Source: JBBSJV01 sp038256935
GTDB lineage: Bacteria > Patescibacteriota > JACMRA01
Assembly (NCBI GenBank): GCA_038256935.1
Contig: JBBSJV010000014.1
Coordinates: forward strand, 1 to 20,103
Length of the DNA: 20,103 bases
Direction: 5' to 3'
The notes beneath the pieces were generated by a model that had not been told where the DNA came from, searched no databases, and saw nothing but the letters and a program-made list of their open reading frames with translations. Of the stretch, positions 6,500 to 15,156 are shown piece after piece. The position numbers and the translations under genes were made by a program. Numbering within the stretch: position 1 is the stretch's first letter; the number at the start of each line of letters is the position of its first letter.

Positions 6500-7642
6500 G
6501 TGATCAAAAACAACTATTATCAGGGTTTAAAGCCTTATACTGACCTAGCAGAATTGATAAAAAATGGACAAACTGTTTCCATTCCGCAGGATCAATATGT
6601 AGTTTTAACTGATATTATCAAAAGTACTGAAGCCATCAAGCAGGGTAAATACAAAGAAGTAAATGCTATAAATGCTGCCATTATCTCAGCAGTACTGGAT
6701 ATCAATGAAGAAAATTATAAACTCATTCCTTTTAGTTTTGGAGGAGATGGGGCCATGATGGTTATTTCAGAGGATCTTAGACAGGCCACGATTGAGCATT
6801 TAGCTCAGGCCAAGTTACTAGCCCGTGATTTAGGCCTGCAAATCAGATGTAGTATAATCCCAATAAAAGATCTATATGACGCTGGTTTTGATCTTAGTTT
6901 AGGTAAGTTAGAAGTCAGTGACAAATTTGTACAAGCAATTTTTTTAGGACAAGGAAGCGAAGTAGTAGAAAGTTGGGCTAAATCTTCTGATAAATACGAG
7001 GTCCTCACAAAAGACATTATGAAAGGGGTTACGCTCAAAGCTAGTGGGTTTACTTGCAGGTGGGAACCTATCAAATCTAGTAGGGGAAAAAGCTTATCAA
7101 TAATAATCAAATCTAGAATTGGAGATAGTCAATACAGCCAAATTTTGGAGACAATCAAAGAGATATTTGGTAGCAATGAGGACTTGAATCCATTATCTAT
7201 TGAAGACATGAAGCTCTCGCTAAAACCTCAAACTCTAGGCCTTGATGCCAAACTAAATGTTAGCAGTAAAATCGGTAGAATCCAAAAGCTAATTCGAATA
7301 TACGCTGAAAATTTACTCGGAATTACAATGGCCACCCCAAAAATCAAGGAAAATGTTGAGACCAAGAAAAATAATAATTTTCTACATAGCGATTTTATCA
7401 AACTTGATGGAAGTCTAAAAATGACTATCTCAGCTGATGATAAGCAGATTCAAAAATTTGAGAAGTATCTGCAAAATGAGTATGTAAAACAAAATATCTA
7501 CTACGGATTGTTTGTTAATACTGCTTCACTAATTACTTGTTTGGTATTTCCTAATAACCAGTTTGAAGTCCATTTTGTCGATGGTAGCGATGGAGGGTAC
7601 GCTATGGCTTCGCAGGAAATGAAAAAACAAGTATTAAATTAG
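6500..7642 (+). CDS. DUF3095 family protein, nucleotide-cyclase-like N-terminal domain
   Basis: The 380-residue protein starts at GTG 6500; the next in-frame ATG lies inside the conserved domain, so GTG is preferred. Residues 30-90 carry the DUF3095 signature VVLTDIIKSTEAIKQGKYKE and IPFSFGGDGAMMV. D38 and D83 occupy the places of the metal-binding acids of class III adenylate/guanylate cyclases. The C-terminal part (about 225-380) belongs to the same family and has no separate function I can name. The family reaction is not established, so cyclase activity is only a suggestion. No transmembrane segment is seen, so it should be cytoplasmic. It is transcribed away from the uvrC-ruvC operon and stands alone. 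Confidence 0.8.
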   Translation: MIKNNYYQGLKPYTDLAELIKNGQTVSIPQDQYVVLTDIIKSTEAIKQGKYKEVNAINAAIISAVLDINEENYKLIPFSFGGDGAMMVISEDLRQATIEHLAQAKLLARDLGLQIRCSIIPIKDLYDAGFDLSLGKLEVSDKFVQAIFLGQGSEVVESWAKSSDKYEVLTKDIMKGVTLKASGFTCRWEPIKSSRGKSLSIIIKSRIGDSQYSQILETIKEIFGSNEDLNPLSIEDMKLSLKPQTLGLDAKLNVSSKIGRIQKLIRIYAENLLGITMATPKIKENVETKKNNNFLHSDFIKLDGSLKMTISADDKQIQKFEKYLQNEYVKQNIYYGLFVNTASLITCLVFPNNQFEVHFVDGSDGGYAMASQEMKKQVLN

Positions 7643-7716
7643 TTTATTTTTTTTACAAATCTTCTGTTACTTTTGAAAAGCCAATTATTTCAAAGACAGG
7701 ATATAATTAACTGGCC

Positions 7717-7791
7717 TGTCACCCTGAATTTATTTCAGGGTCTTTCAGAATAAATTAAGGGAAAAGATACTGAAACGAGTTCAGTATGACA
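7717..7791. repeat. MITE/REP-like palindromic element
   Basis: This 75-base element has imperfect terminal inverted repeats: TGTCACCCTGAAT at the left and the complement of TGTCATACTGAAC at the right. It contains two inner hairpins: CCCTGAA(TTTA)TTCAGGG-like at 7722-7740, and ATACTGAA/TTCAGTAT at 7768-7787. Repeats of the general form TGTCAnnCTGAA...TCAGGnTCT are common between genes in many bacteria. It lies in the convergent gap between two genes, where the hairpins may also stop transcription from both sides. Confidence 0.65.
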
Positions 7792-7816
7792 AAATATGAT
7801 ATAATTTTTTAAAAAC

Positions 7817-8284
7817 TTACTTTAGACCCCAGTTTCTCAAGAAATTGTGAGATTTATTCAGTCTGGTGATGTTTTCATCGTAAGGGAAATAATTACTAAA
7901 AACCTCGATAATGTTGGCTACAACTGCCTCATTTTCATTGATGTAGAAATAGTGAAAGTCTTGAATCAGGCTAGTGGTTTGAATCACAAATTCCAAGGTA
8001 TCTCCAAGATCTACAATTGCCCATGAAATTACCGATTGTAAAGGGATAATATCGTTTTCAAGAGTAATGTTTTGATTATCGACTTTGAGTAAGATTTGTT
8101 TTTGAGGGCGAGTCAGAACTACAAAGGAAACAATTGTACAAGCAACTAAGGTTATGGTAACAATGATGTTTGTGTACACCAAAAAGGCTAGCACTGATAA
8201 AAATGCCCCAAGGCCAATAATGTAAAAACCTTTAAAACTTTTGGATAGGTCAATAAATTTCGAATAAACTTGGGCTTCAAACAT
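7817..8284 (-). CDS. Small membrane protein with two transmembrane helices, unknown function
   Basis: The 155-residue protein has two adjacent hydrophobic helices at about 20-37 and 40-57, close enough to form a hairpin in the membrane. A soluble C-terminal domain of about 95 residues follows (starting PQKQILLKVDNQNITLENDIIPLQSVISW), with alternating strands that resemble a PH-like fold of the kind found in small bacterial membrane proteins. That likeness is weak. The start at ATG 8284 has no Shine-Dalgarno sequence. It converges on the DUF3095 gene across the palindromic repeat and is divergent from the subtilisin gene. I do not recognise the family. Confidence 0.7.
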   Translation of the reverse strand: MFEAQVYSKFIDLSKSFKGFYIIGLGAFLSVLAFLVYTNIIVTITLVACTIVSFVVLTRPQKQILLKVDNQNITLENDIIPLQSVISWAIVDLGDTLEFVIQTTSLIQDFHYFYINENEAVVANIIEVFSNYFPYDENITRLNKSHNFLRNWGLK

Positions 8285-8303
8285 TTTTTGTATTTATGTA
8301 ATT

Positions 8304-8332
8304 AGTCTAGCTTATTTTTTGGAAACTATCAA
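8304..8332 (-). promoter_or_regulatory. Possible promoter of the two-TM protein gene
   Basis: On the minus strand TTGATA (8327-8332) is followed by a 17-base spacer and TAGACT (8304-8309). Transcription would start near 8297, about 13 bases before ATG 8284. GTCTAG (8305-8310) at the -10 box has an inverted partner CTAGAC at 8345-8350, which could be a regulator site. Confidence 0.45.
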
Positions 8333-8389
8333 ATCAAATTTTTACTAGACAGAATTGGAATAAATGTGGATGAAATATCCAACTGTTCT

Positions 8390-11300
8390 ATGTCTAAAAT
8401 AAGGGATTATAAGCATTTATTATCTGGTAATAATTCTTTTTTGGAGGACTTAGATACTACCGCCAGCGTTCCTCAAACACCCATAAAAACTAACCCTAAA
8501 ACTAGTTTTCTTAGTAATAATCAGGGTCTTAAAAATCTCTTATCGAGTCTAAAACTACCAATTTTGAGCTTGTTATTGATGGCCTTACCCTTTGTTGGTA
8601 TTTTAAGTTTTAATAGTTTTACAGGAAATATTTATGCAAATTCCAGCCTAAAAGCCAAAAGTAAAGACATAGCCAGTGTTTATACAGAGCAAGAAGAGCT
8701 TGCAGGCAGTTCAGATAAGGCTTCAGAGCAAATCCAAGATAATAATCAAGACTTTAACTTGGCCCAAAAGAACAACACTTCCAAATTCATTCCGGACCAA
8801 GTAGATCCCAAAAACTCTCAAGTTTTACCTGCAAACCCCGTCTTAGAAAATGTTAATAACACAAAAGTTACAACGACTAATGAAATAATTCTGACTAAAA
8901 ACAACTCAAACCCAATTGATGTAACTAGCTTGCAAAATCTTATGGGCTGGGATGAAGTGGTGGTTATAGATGACAACGCCTATGCCAGTTTGATAAACTA
9001 TAAAACCACTAAAGAAGTTAGTGAAAGCAGCATTTTTAAATCTATTCAAAATTTACTTGCAAATAATCCAGGTCTTAAAAACCAATTAAATATTGCTGTC
9101 GCGGAGCCAAATCATATCATCACCATCCAATCCTTTAATGATCCAGAATTTGAAAAGCAGTGGTATCTCAATAACCGCGGACAAAACACCCAGCAGTATG
9201 GAAATATAGATATTCCAGGCAAATACGACGGCGATATAGATTTCACAAACATGGATTTGCCAGATTCATCAACTCAAAAAATTGCAGTAATTGACACTGG
9301 TATAGATCTTTCTCACCCTGAATTTGAAGGGCAAATTGTAGATCCAACTAGATTTGGCTATAGAGATATAAATAACAATCAATATCAAGTTATAAAAGAT
9401 GCAAATGCTCAAGATCTTTTCGGTCATGGCACCCATGTTAGCGGGATAATAGCTGCTAAAGCAAATAATGGAATTGGTATAACAGGCACTTGCAGTACTT
9501 GTAAGGTCATGCCAGTGAATGTTTTTTACCACGCTGATTTTAACAACAACCAAAGTATTGAAGACGATGAGGTTGTATCTGATGATTATTTAATAGGCCT
9601 TGGAATATATGAAGCTGTAGATAAAAAGGCAACTGTAATCAATCTTAGTTTGACCACAGCTTATTATTCTCAATTTGTAGATAATGCAATCAATACTGCT
9701 ATTGCAAATGGGATTATCGTAGTAGCTGCAGCAGGAAATGATGGGGTAAATACTCCTGCCTACCCAGCAAATTACCCTGGCGTGATTTCTGTAGCCTCAA
9801 CAAATAGTAGTGATAGTCTAAGCTGGTTTTCAAATTATGGCTCCTGGGTTGACGTTGCAGCTCCTGGAGAGGGAATTTACAGTACCTACCCGCAATCACT
9901 TGGAGGATACAGCTATCTTGATGGGACTTCTATGGCTTCGCCAATTGTGGCAGCTAGTGCTGGTATTTTAAAGACTTTACGCCCGGATTTAAACTCTTAT
10001 CAATTGGAAGCATTGCTTGGCTCTGGAGTTGGTATAGACAGGATAAATTTGCCTCAGTATTTTAATGGAAGGTTGAATCTTTGTTACCTTGTCTATGAAC
10101 AAAAAGCACCTAATATTAGTAATCCAAAGTGCTTGGATAGTAAAAATCAGTACCCAAAAATCGAAAACATCACAGAAACCATCTACAAAACTGACTTAGA
10201 TAATCAGACCTTTGCATCCAGTTTCCAGCCTCAGATTACTCTTGATATTAGTGATGATCTACTGCAAAGCGATGGTACAATTGCTGAGATTGAAGAATAT
10301 AGTGTATTTGTTTATAGGGGCGGGGAATATATTTTGGGAGAGGGCTATTATCTAGGTGACACGTTAGATCTAAGGCAAATATTTGAAAAAGGTAGCTATG
10401 AAATGACTTTTTGGCTGGCCGACCAAGGTGGCTTATTTAGTAGCTTTGCCGCCACGTTTGAAGTCGTTGATCAAATAATGGAGCTTAAAGAAGATCAAGT
10501 CGAGATACAGTCAGGTGCTACAGCTACAGTGGCAATTTTAGAAAATGATACAATTACTCCAACTAACCCAAGTCTGTATGAAGTCAAGATACTTGAAACT
10601 CCAGAATCAATTGAAACAAGTCTTGATCAAGAAAATAATTTAACAATTGCAACCACTGAGTCTGAGCAAACTCAAGAATTAGACATAGTGTATGAAGTGA
10701 AATCTCTATTTTCAGATGTAGTTAAAACGGCTGTGGTAAAAGTTGAAATCAAGTCTTCTTCTAGCCAAGAAATACTACTGACTCAACCTGATATTTACAA
10801 TATTGAAATAGGTCAAACTCTAAATCTAAAACCGCTAGATAATGACCCTAGTAAAGACTCAGTTGTTATTACAGCAGTTACTGAAGCATCATTAGGTAGT
10901 ATTATTTTTGATGAATCTTCAATTACCTATACCGCCTTGATAGATGCTGGAACAGATACTTTTAGCTATATAGTAAGCGATGGAGTAAATACCGCAACTG
11001 AAACTATTACGGTTAATATTGAAGCAAAAGAAATTACTCTTTTAGAAGTTAGCCCTGTCTTGGAGTGTGTTAGCACTGTAGAAATCACAGGAAAAACCAT
11101 TTACAAAGCTAAATTTGGATATAATAATCCCAACTCAAACCAGGTTACAATAACTGAAGATAATTATTTTTCTCCACTTCCAAAAGATAGATCTCAACCA
11201 GTAGAGTTCCAATCAGGTAGGCAAATTAATCAATTTGAAGTCGATTTTGACGGTGGTGACCTAGTTTGGATATTAGGAAATAAATCCGCTACTGCTAGTA

Positions 11301-11419
11301 AAAACTCCACTCCTTGCCGCACAAGTAACCTTATACCTACTCTTTTAGATCTACCAAACCCAGAAAAGACCTCCAAGTTAAACCAAGGCTCAATATTAAA
11401 ATTTAAGAAACTTGTTTAA
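8390..11419 (+). CDS. Membrane-anchored S8 (subtilisin) serine protease with C-terminal cadherin-like repeats
   Basis: I chose ATG 8390 (1009 residues); an in-frame GTG at 8366 would add eight residues. There is a cytoplasmic tail of about 54 residues, one membrane helix (about 55-75), then a low-complexity linker. A probable inhibitory prodomain (about 185-255) precedes the subtilisin domain. The catalytic triad is complete: D302 (VIDTGID), H346 (GHGTHVSG) and S514 (GTSMASP), with the oxyanion N450 (AAAGNDG). A CSTC pair follows the His motif. The C-terminal third has beta-sandwich repeats of the cadherin-like type (ENDTITPTNP near 720, DNDPSKDSVVI...DTFSYIVSDGV near 820-870). It probably matures and cleaves proteins outside the cell. 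No sorting signal was recognised at the C-terminus. Confidence 0.93.
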   Translation: MSKIRDYKHLLSGNNSFLEDLDTTASVPQTPIKTNPKTSFLSNNQGLKNLLSSLKLPILSLLLMALPFVGILSFNSFTGNIYANSSLKAKSKDIASVYTEQEELAGSSDKASEQIQDNNQDFNLAQKNNTSKFIPDQVDPKNSQVLPANPVLENVNNTKVTTTNEIILTKNNSNPIDVTSLQNLMGWDEVVVIDDNAYASLINYKTTKEVSESSIFKSIQNLLANNPGLKNQLNIAVAEPNHIITIQSFNDPEFEKQWYLNNRGQNTQQYGNIDIPGKYDGDIDFTNMDLPDSSTQKIAVIDTGIDLSHPEFEGQIVDPTRFGYRDINNNQYQVIKDANAQDLFGHGTHVSGIIAAKANNGIGITGTCSTCKVMPVNVFYHADFNNNQSIEDDEVVSDDYLIGLGIYEAVDKKATVINLSLTTAYYSQFVDNAINTAIANGIIVVAAAGNDGVNTPAYPANYPGVISVASTNSSDSLSWFSNYGSWVDVAAPGEGIYSTYPQSLGGYSYLDGTSMASPIVAASAGILKTLRPDLNSYQLEALLGSGVGIDRINLPQYFNGRLNLCYLVYEQKAPNISNPKCLDSKNQYPKIENITETIYKTDLDNQTFASSFQPQITLDISDDLLQSDGTIAEIEEYSVFVYRGGEYILGEGYYLGDTLDLRQIFEKGSYEMTFWLADQGGLFSSFAATFEVVDQIMELKEDQVEIQSGATATVAILENDTITPTNPSLYEVKILETPESIETSLDQENNLTIATTESEQTQELDIVYEVKSLFSDVVKTAVVKVEIKSSSSQEILLTQPDIYNIEIGQTLNLKPLDNDPSKDSVVITAVTEASLGSIIFDESSITYTALIDAGTDTFSYIVSDGVNTATETITVNIEAKEITLLEVSPVLECVSTVEITGKTIYKAKFGYNNPNSNQVTITEDNYFSPLPKDRSQPVEFQSGRQINQFEVDFDGGDLVWILGNKSATASKNSTPCRTSNLIPTLLDLPNPEKTSKLNQGSILKFKKLV

Positions 11420-11460
11420 GCAGTCTATATAGCTAATCCACACCTAACCTAGACACTTGA

Positions 11461-11546
11461 CCACAAAAACTCGCTAGACAACTAAAACTTACTATACATG
11501 TAATGTTGCTCAAACAGTTGTGGCCTGCGTTGTCTAAGTCATGTAT
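11461..11546. repeat. Three interleaved inverted repeats in a non-coding gap
   Basis: The 204-base gap between the protease and the next gene contains CCACAA/TTGTGG (11461-11466, 11518-11523), TAGACAAC/GTTGTCTA (11475-11482, 11529-11536) and ATACATG/CATGTAT (11493-11499, 11540-11546). Each pair opens before the previous one closes, so they cannot nest as one stem. They could be alternative RNA folds, a pseudoknot or protein sites. I see no known riboswitch, no T-tract and no clear promoter. Confidence 0.45.
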
Positions 11547-11623
11547 GGGATTACCTATACATTTACGTTTTTTGCCTTTGACATTGACATTTGAACCAAA
11601 ATCAGTAAAAGTTTATCTAACAT

Positions 11624-13018
11624 ATGACATCGGGGTTTAGACAAACCATTTTTACGCTTTTTGCAGTTTTTTATATTGTGTCGCTACCTTTTTTGATCAT
11701 TTTATCTTTGGGGTACGATTTTGATTTACAGGAGAAAAACCTTGATAACACTCTCAATGTCAAAGTCGAAACTACTCCAAGAGGTGCTACTATTCCGTTT
11801 CAATCCAGAGAATTTACTACTCCTACAGAATTTAGAACAGGTGATGGAATATCTTTTACCATGGAAATCACTCATCCAGATTTTCTTACAGATAAGTTCA
11901 CTATAGCTGGTAAAGAAGATGTTAATTCCATAGCTAGGATAAGTAAAATGAGACTGCTTCCAAGTCAGCCAGAATACACTCAAAATCCTTCAGATGATAC
12001 AAAACTAGTATCGATTTTATCACCAAATTATATTCTAGTAGAACAGCAGCTATCTAGAAGCGAGTCAGTTTATGCTATTCAATCAATAGGTATCGGTGGG
12101 TTTCAAGGTCAGCCTCAAGTTATTGTAAATAATTTTAACAGAGACATCGAAGTTGGTTGGTGGGTAGAGTTATATGATAATATCTATTGGAATCGCCAAA
12201 ACGGATATGTACTATACCAAGTCCCAGGTAGTAGCTGGCAAGTCTTAGATTTATATACATACCCTCAAGAATTTGTTTCCATTGTGAGATTAAACAATCG
12301 ACAATTGCTGAGTATGGATACTTCTGGAGCCTTGTGGACGCTAGATCTAGAAACTGATCAGATAGCTTTTGTTGATAGTGGATACAGCGGTCTAAGCTTT
12401 ACCGAAATACCAGATGCCATCTGGCTTTGGAAGGGAAGTAATGTTTTGAGGGAAGATAGAACTAGTTTTAATCCCAATGATTTCCCAAGAAGCAGCTCAT
12501 TATTTTATAATTTCGACAAAAACTTTGATGTAGAGCCTATCTTTAACGGGTTTAGTGCACAGGCTGTGTATTTTGGAATGGCTTTTAAAATGGATAACAA
12601 GCTATATTATCTACCGGATGCTAATAACCAAAGCAGGATGATGGTGGCTGGAGACGTGAAATTTTTTGGCGCATATGAAAACGTTGTTTTTTGGCTAAAT
12701 AGCGACAATAAACTCTTTGCCTATAACCTTAATCGCAACACTGTCCAAAGTTTAGGTCAGCTTGAAATCCAAGAATCAGATTTGCAAGATATCAGATTAG
12801 TCTATAATTTTGAATGGAGTAGGTTGTTTATTTATACCGAGTCAAAGGTATATTCTCTATGGTATGATGGTGAGTTTCAAAACCAAGCTATAGTTGGTTA
12901 TTACCCTGTGACTTGGGTTGACAATCTCCAGTGTTTATCGGAATTAGTTAGTAACAACCAGTTTTGTATTGAGCCAGATTCTCTTTCAGTTTATCGAAAT
13001 AATAATGTAGCCTTTTAA
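11624..13018 (+). CDS. PEGA-like domain membrane protein with probable beta-propeller C-terminus
   Basis: The 464-residue protein has one N-terminal membrane helix (about 8-29, FTLFAVFYIVSLPFLIIL). A domain at about 44-112 resembles the PEGA fold: LNVKVETTPRGATIPFQS, then TPTEF and MEITHPDF. Such domains are common on cell surfaces. The remaining 350 residues are strand-rich with repeated aromatic patterns (LWTLD, IWLWKG, VFWLN, LFAYN, VYSLWYD), which suggests a beta-propeller. Function is unknown; a role at the outer face of the membrane is inferred from topology. It is the first gene of a tight operon: gatC starts one base after its stop and a glycosyltransferase follows. No Shine-Dalgarno sequence precedes ATG 11624. 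Confidence 0.75.
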   Translation: MTSGFRQTIFTLFAVFYIVSLPFLIILSLGYDFDLQEKNLDNTLNVKVETTPRGATIPFQSREFTTPTEFRTGDGISFTMEITHPDFLTDKFTIAGKEDVNSIARISKMRLLPSQPEYTQNPSDDTKLVSILSPNYILVEQQLSRSESVYAIQSIGIGGFQGQPQVIVNNFNRDIEVGWWVELYDNIYWNRQNGYVLYQVPGSSWQVLDLYTYPQEFVSIVRLNNRQLLSMDTSGALWTLDLETDQIAFVDSGYSGLSFTEIPDAIWLWKGSNVLREDRTSFNPNDFPRSSSLFYNFDKNFDVEPIFNGFSAQAVYFGMAFKMDNKLYYLPDANNQSRMMVAGDVKFFGAYENVVFWLNSDNKLFAYNLNRNTVQSLGQLEIQESDLQDIRLVYNFEWSRLFIYTESKVYSLWYDGEFQNQAIVGYYPVTWVDNLQCLSELVSNNQFCIEPDSLSVYRNNNVAF

Positions 13019-13019
13019 T

Positions 13020-13337
13020 ATGTCTTCAATTACCCCACAAATAGTCAAAAAAATAGCCTCTTTATCAAGGCTTAGTTCTGATCCAGATCAAGAGTTTTTA
13101 AATAAATACAGCGATCAGCTATCTAATGTCTTAGATTATTTGGAGACACTTCAAGAGGTAGATGTCACTGGCATATCAGCTACTCAAGTAATAGCTAAAA
13201 TCACTTTAGATCAGCTTCAAGAAGACGAAATAGACCAGGATCAAGCAAGGTATCAAAAAACAAGAGCCAATATTATTGCCAACTTTCCTGCCAAACAAGG
13301 TGATCTTTTAGTTATTCCAGTTAGAATAATCGAATAA
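13020..13337 (+). CDS. gatC: Asp-tRNA(Asn)/Glu-tRNA(Gln) amidotransferase subunit C
   Basis: The 105-residue protein has normal GatC length and pattern: an N-terminal helix with KKIASLSRLSSD, a helical middle with LDYLETLQEVDVTGI, and the typical tail NFPAKQGDLLVIPVRIIE. GatC stabilises the GatA-GatB amidotransferase that converts misacylated Glu-tRNA(Gln) and Asp-tRNA(Asn) to the amide forms in the cytoplasm. gatA and gatB are not next to it, which is unusual because gatC often begins a gatCAB operon. Its start lies one base past the stop of the PEGA-like gene, and the glycosyltransferase begins nine bases after its own stop. This tRNA-charging subunit is therefore transcribed together with envelope genes. 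Confidence 0.9.
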   Translation: MSSITPQIVKKIASLSRLSSDPDQEFLNKYSDQLSNVLDYLETLQEVDVTGISATQVIAKITLDQLQEDEIDQDQARYQKTRANIIANFPAKQGDLLVIPVRIIE

Positions 13338-13346
13338 ATTTTTTTC

Positions 13347-15098
13347 ATGCCAAAAACCACTATTTCCCAAGATCGCCAGACCTTTAGATACAGAGTTTTA
13401 GAAGGTTTGATTGGCTACGTTGCTATTAGCTTTTTGATAGTCTTGATATTATTAGGTATTTTTTCTCCTGTTTTATTAGCCATATTTATTATTATCTATA
13501 GTTTTTTGATGGTTTTAAAGACTAGTATGCATGGTATCTACACCATCTATACTTACAAAAACCTACGTAGATGGGAATCTGTAAACTGGGTTGAAACTTT
13601 AGACGGTTTATCAAGCGGGGAAGAAAAGGGTATCAAAATCCTCGAAAGTCTCAGACAAAAACACATTAACACTTTGGATTGGGGGCATAGACTCAATGAA
13701 GATATTAAAAACTACAAAGACATTCAAAATACTAAATACGCTGAATTTAATGGAGTCTTTCACGTTCCCATTTTTGCCGTTTACAATGAAAGCAGTGAAG
13801 TCATCTCAAGATCTCTCAAATCCATTTTTGACTCTGGCTATCCACTTGATAAACTCACAGTTTTTATCTCTCAAGAAGGTAGGATGAAAGAAGAATTCAA
13901 CTCCATGCTTCGTGAGCAAATCAGTCAACACAAATGGCTCAATACTTATAACATTTCAGAAAGTGATCTAGATATAGTCTACAATAATCAACATGAAAAA
14001 CTGGATTACAAAAATGCTGCTTGGAAAGATATAAAACCAAACAAAAAACAATTAACGGTGGTCTTTACCCAACACCCTGATGGATTAGTTGGTGAAATTA
14101 AAGGAAAGGCTAGTAATGAAGATTGGGGAGGAAGACAAGCTTCACTCTTTGTACAGGCTACAAAACGTGATCCAGATCTGACGGTTCTGACTAGTCTTGA
14201 TGCTGATTCTAGGGTAGGGGATAATTTTTTCCAGATGCTTTCCTTTAGATTTTGTTTGACCCCAGATAGACAGCAAGCAGGGTTTCAGCCACTGCCAATT
14301 TACACCAACAACTTCTTTGATGCCCATATTTTCCCAAGACTGGTAGCTGTAAACACCAGCATTTGGTATATGATTCTTAGCTCGCTAAGCGATGAACTAG
14401 GGTTTTTTGCAAATTATGCGGTGCCATTGCAGGTCTTGCGAAAGATTGATTTTTGGAATCGTGAAGTGATCGCTGAAGATAGTCTTTTGTACGCCAAGTG
14501 TTTGGTTACGTTCAAAGGAAAGTTCAGAGTACTGCCATTTTATGGGACTTTTGAAGGAGATGCTGTGGTTGGTGATGATGCTTTTGAAACCATTTCCAAC
14601 CAATATCGCCAATTGCAACGCTGGGCTTGGGGCGGGATAGAAGGGTTTCCATACAAATTCAAAAACTTTTTTTGGACAGAAGAAGGTAAAGAAATCGATA
14701 TTCGAGACCGTATCCGACACATCAGATTAGAATTTTTAAATCATTTTTTCTGGTCCACTTCACCAATTTTATTTTCAGTAATTGTGTTTATTCCTGCAAT
14801 TCTTTCCACCTCAGCTTTCAATGGCTCAGCAATACAGCTTAATCTGTGGATTTTTACTCAGTATTTTGCTTGGCTTAGTTTTATTTTCTTAGCGATTTCC
14901 ACTTACATTACCCTTCGCTACATTGCAGTCCGTGCTCTTAAGCACAACAAGCCCACTTGGTTTAGCTGGTTAATTATCTCCATACAATTTGCCATCTCTC
15001 CTTTTATTTATCTATTTTGGGGACCTCCAGCACTGGATGTACAACTGCGAGGAATTTTTGGTAAATACCTTGGATATTGGGTTACACCTAAGAAATAA
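13347..15098 (+). CDS. Membrane-bound processive glycosyltransferase, GT2 family (cellulose synthase-like)
   Basis: The 583-residue protein has two N-terminal membrane helices (about 20-39 and 40-58), a cytoplasmic GT-A domain, and about four hydrophobic helices from residue 465 to the end. GT2 motifs are visible: PIFAVYNES at the start of the domain, the metal-binding DAD (D285, D287), the catalytic-base ED (D378, AEDSL), and QLQRW (Q422-W426), which marks processive synthases. The first conserved Asp of the family (usually in a VDDGS-like strand end) is replaced by FISQEGR. Such enzymes add sugars to a growing polysaccharide while moving it through the membrane; the sugar cannot be told. 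Its operon partners are gatC and the PEGA-like protein. Confidence 0.9.
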   Translation: MPKTTISQDRQTFRYRVLEGLIGYVAISFLIVLILLGIFSPVLLAIFIIIYSFLMVLKTSMHGIYTIYTYKNLRRWESVNWVETLDGLSSGEEKGIKILESLRQKHINTLDWGHRLNEDIKNYKDIQNTKYAEFNGVFHVPIFAVYNESSEVISRSLKSIFDSGYPLDKLTVFISQEGRMKEEFNSMLREQISQHKWLNTYNISESDLDIVYNNQHEKLDYKNAAWKDIKPNKKQLTVVFTQHPDGLVGEIKGKASNEDWGGRQASLFVQATKRDPDLTVLTSLDADSRVGDNFFQMLSFRFCLTPDRQQAGFQPLPIYTNNFFDAHIFPRLVAVNTSIWYMILSSLSDELGFFANYAVPLQVLRKIDFWNREVIAEDSLLYAKCLVTFKGKFRVLPFYGTFEGDAVVGDDAFETISNQYRQLQRWAWGGIEGFPYKFKNFFWTEEGKEIDIRDRIRHIRLEFLNHFFWSTSPILFSVIVFIPAILSTSAFNGSAIQLNLWIFTQYFAWLSFIFLAISTYITLRYIAVRALKHNKPTWFSWLIISIQFAISPFIYLFWGPPALDVQLRGIFGKYLGYWVTPKK

Positions 15099-15127
15099 TT
15101 GCTAAAAGTTTAACAATGAGTTGTAAT
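15099..15127 (+). promoter_or_regulatory. Possible promoter of the interrupted secreted-protein gene
   Basis: TTGCTA (15099-15104) is followed by a 17-base spacer and TGTAAT (15122-15127), giving a leader of about 23 bases. An overlapping alternative is TTGTAA (15121-15126) with TATATA (15145-15150), which would start the transcript at the ATG itself. The sequence alone does not decide between them. Confidence 0.35.
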
Positions 15128-15156
15128 GTTTTCAGATTAAATATTATATACAATAT

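Noticed and set aside
9269..9899. Minus-strand open frames inside the subtilisin gene.
   Set aside because: They are opposite-strand shadows of a conserved catalytic domain, with no family resemblance and no promoter.
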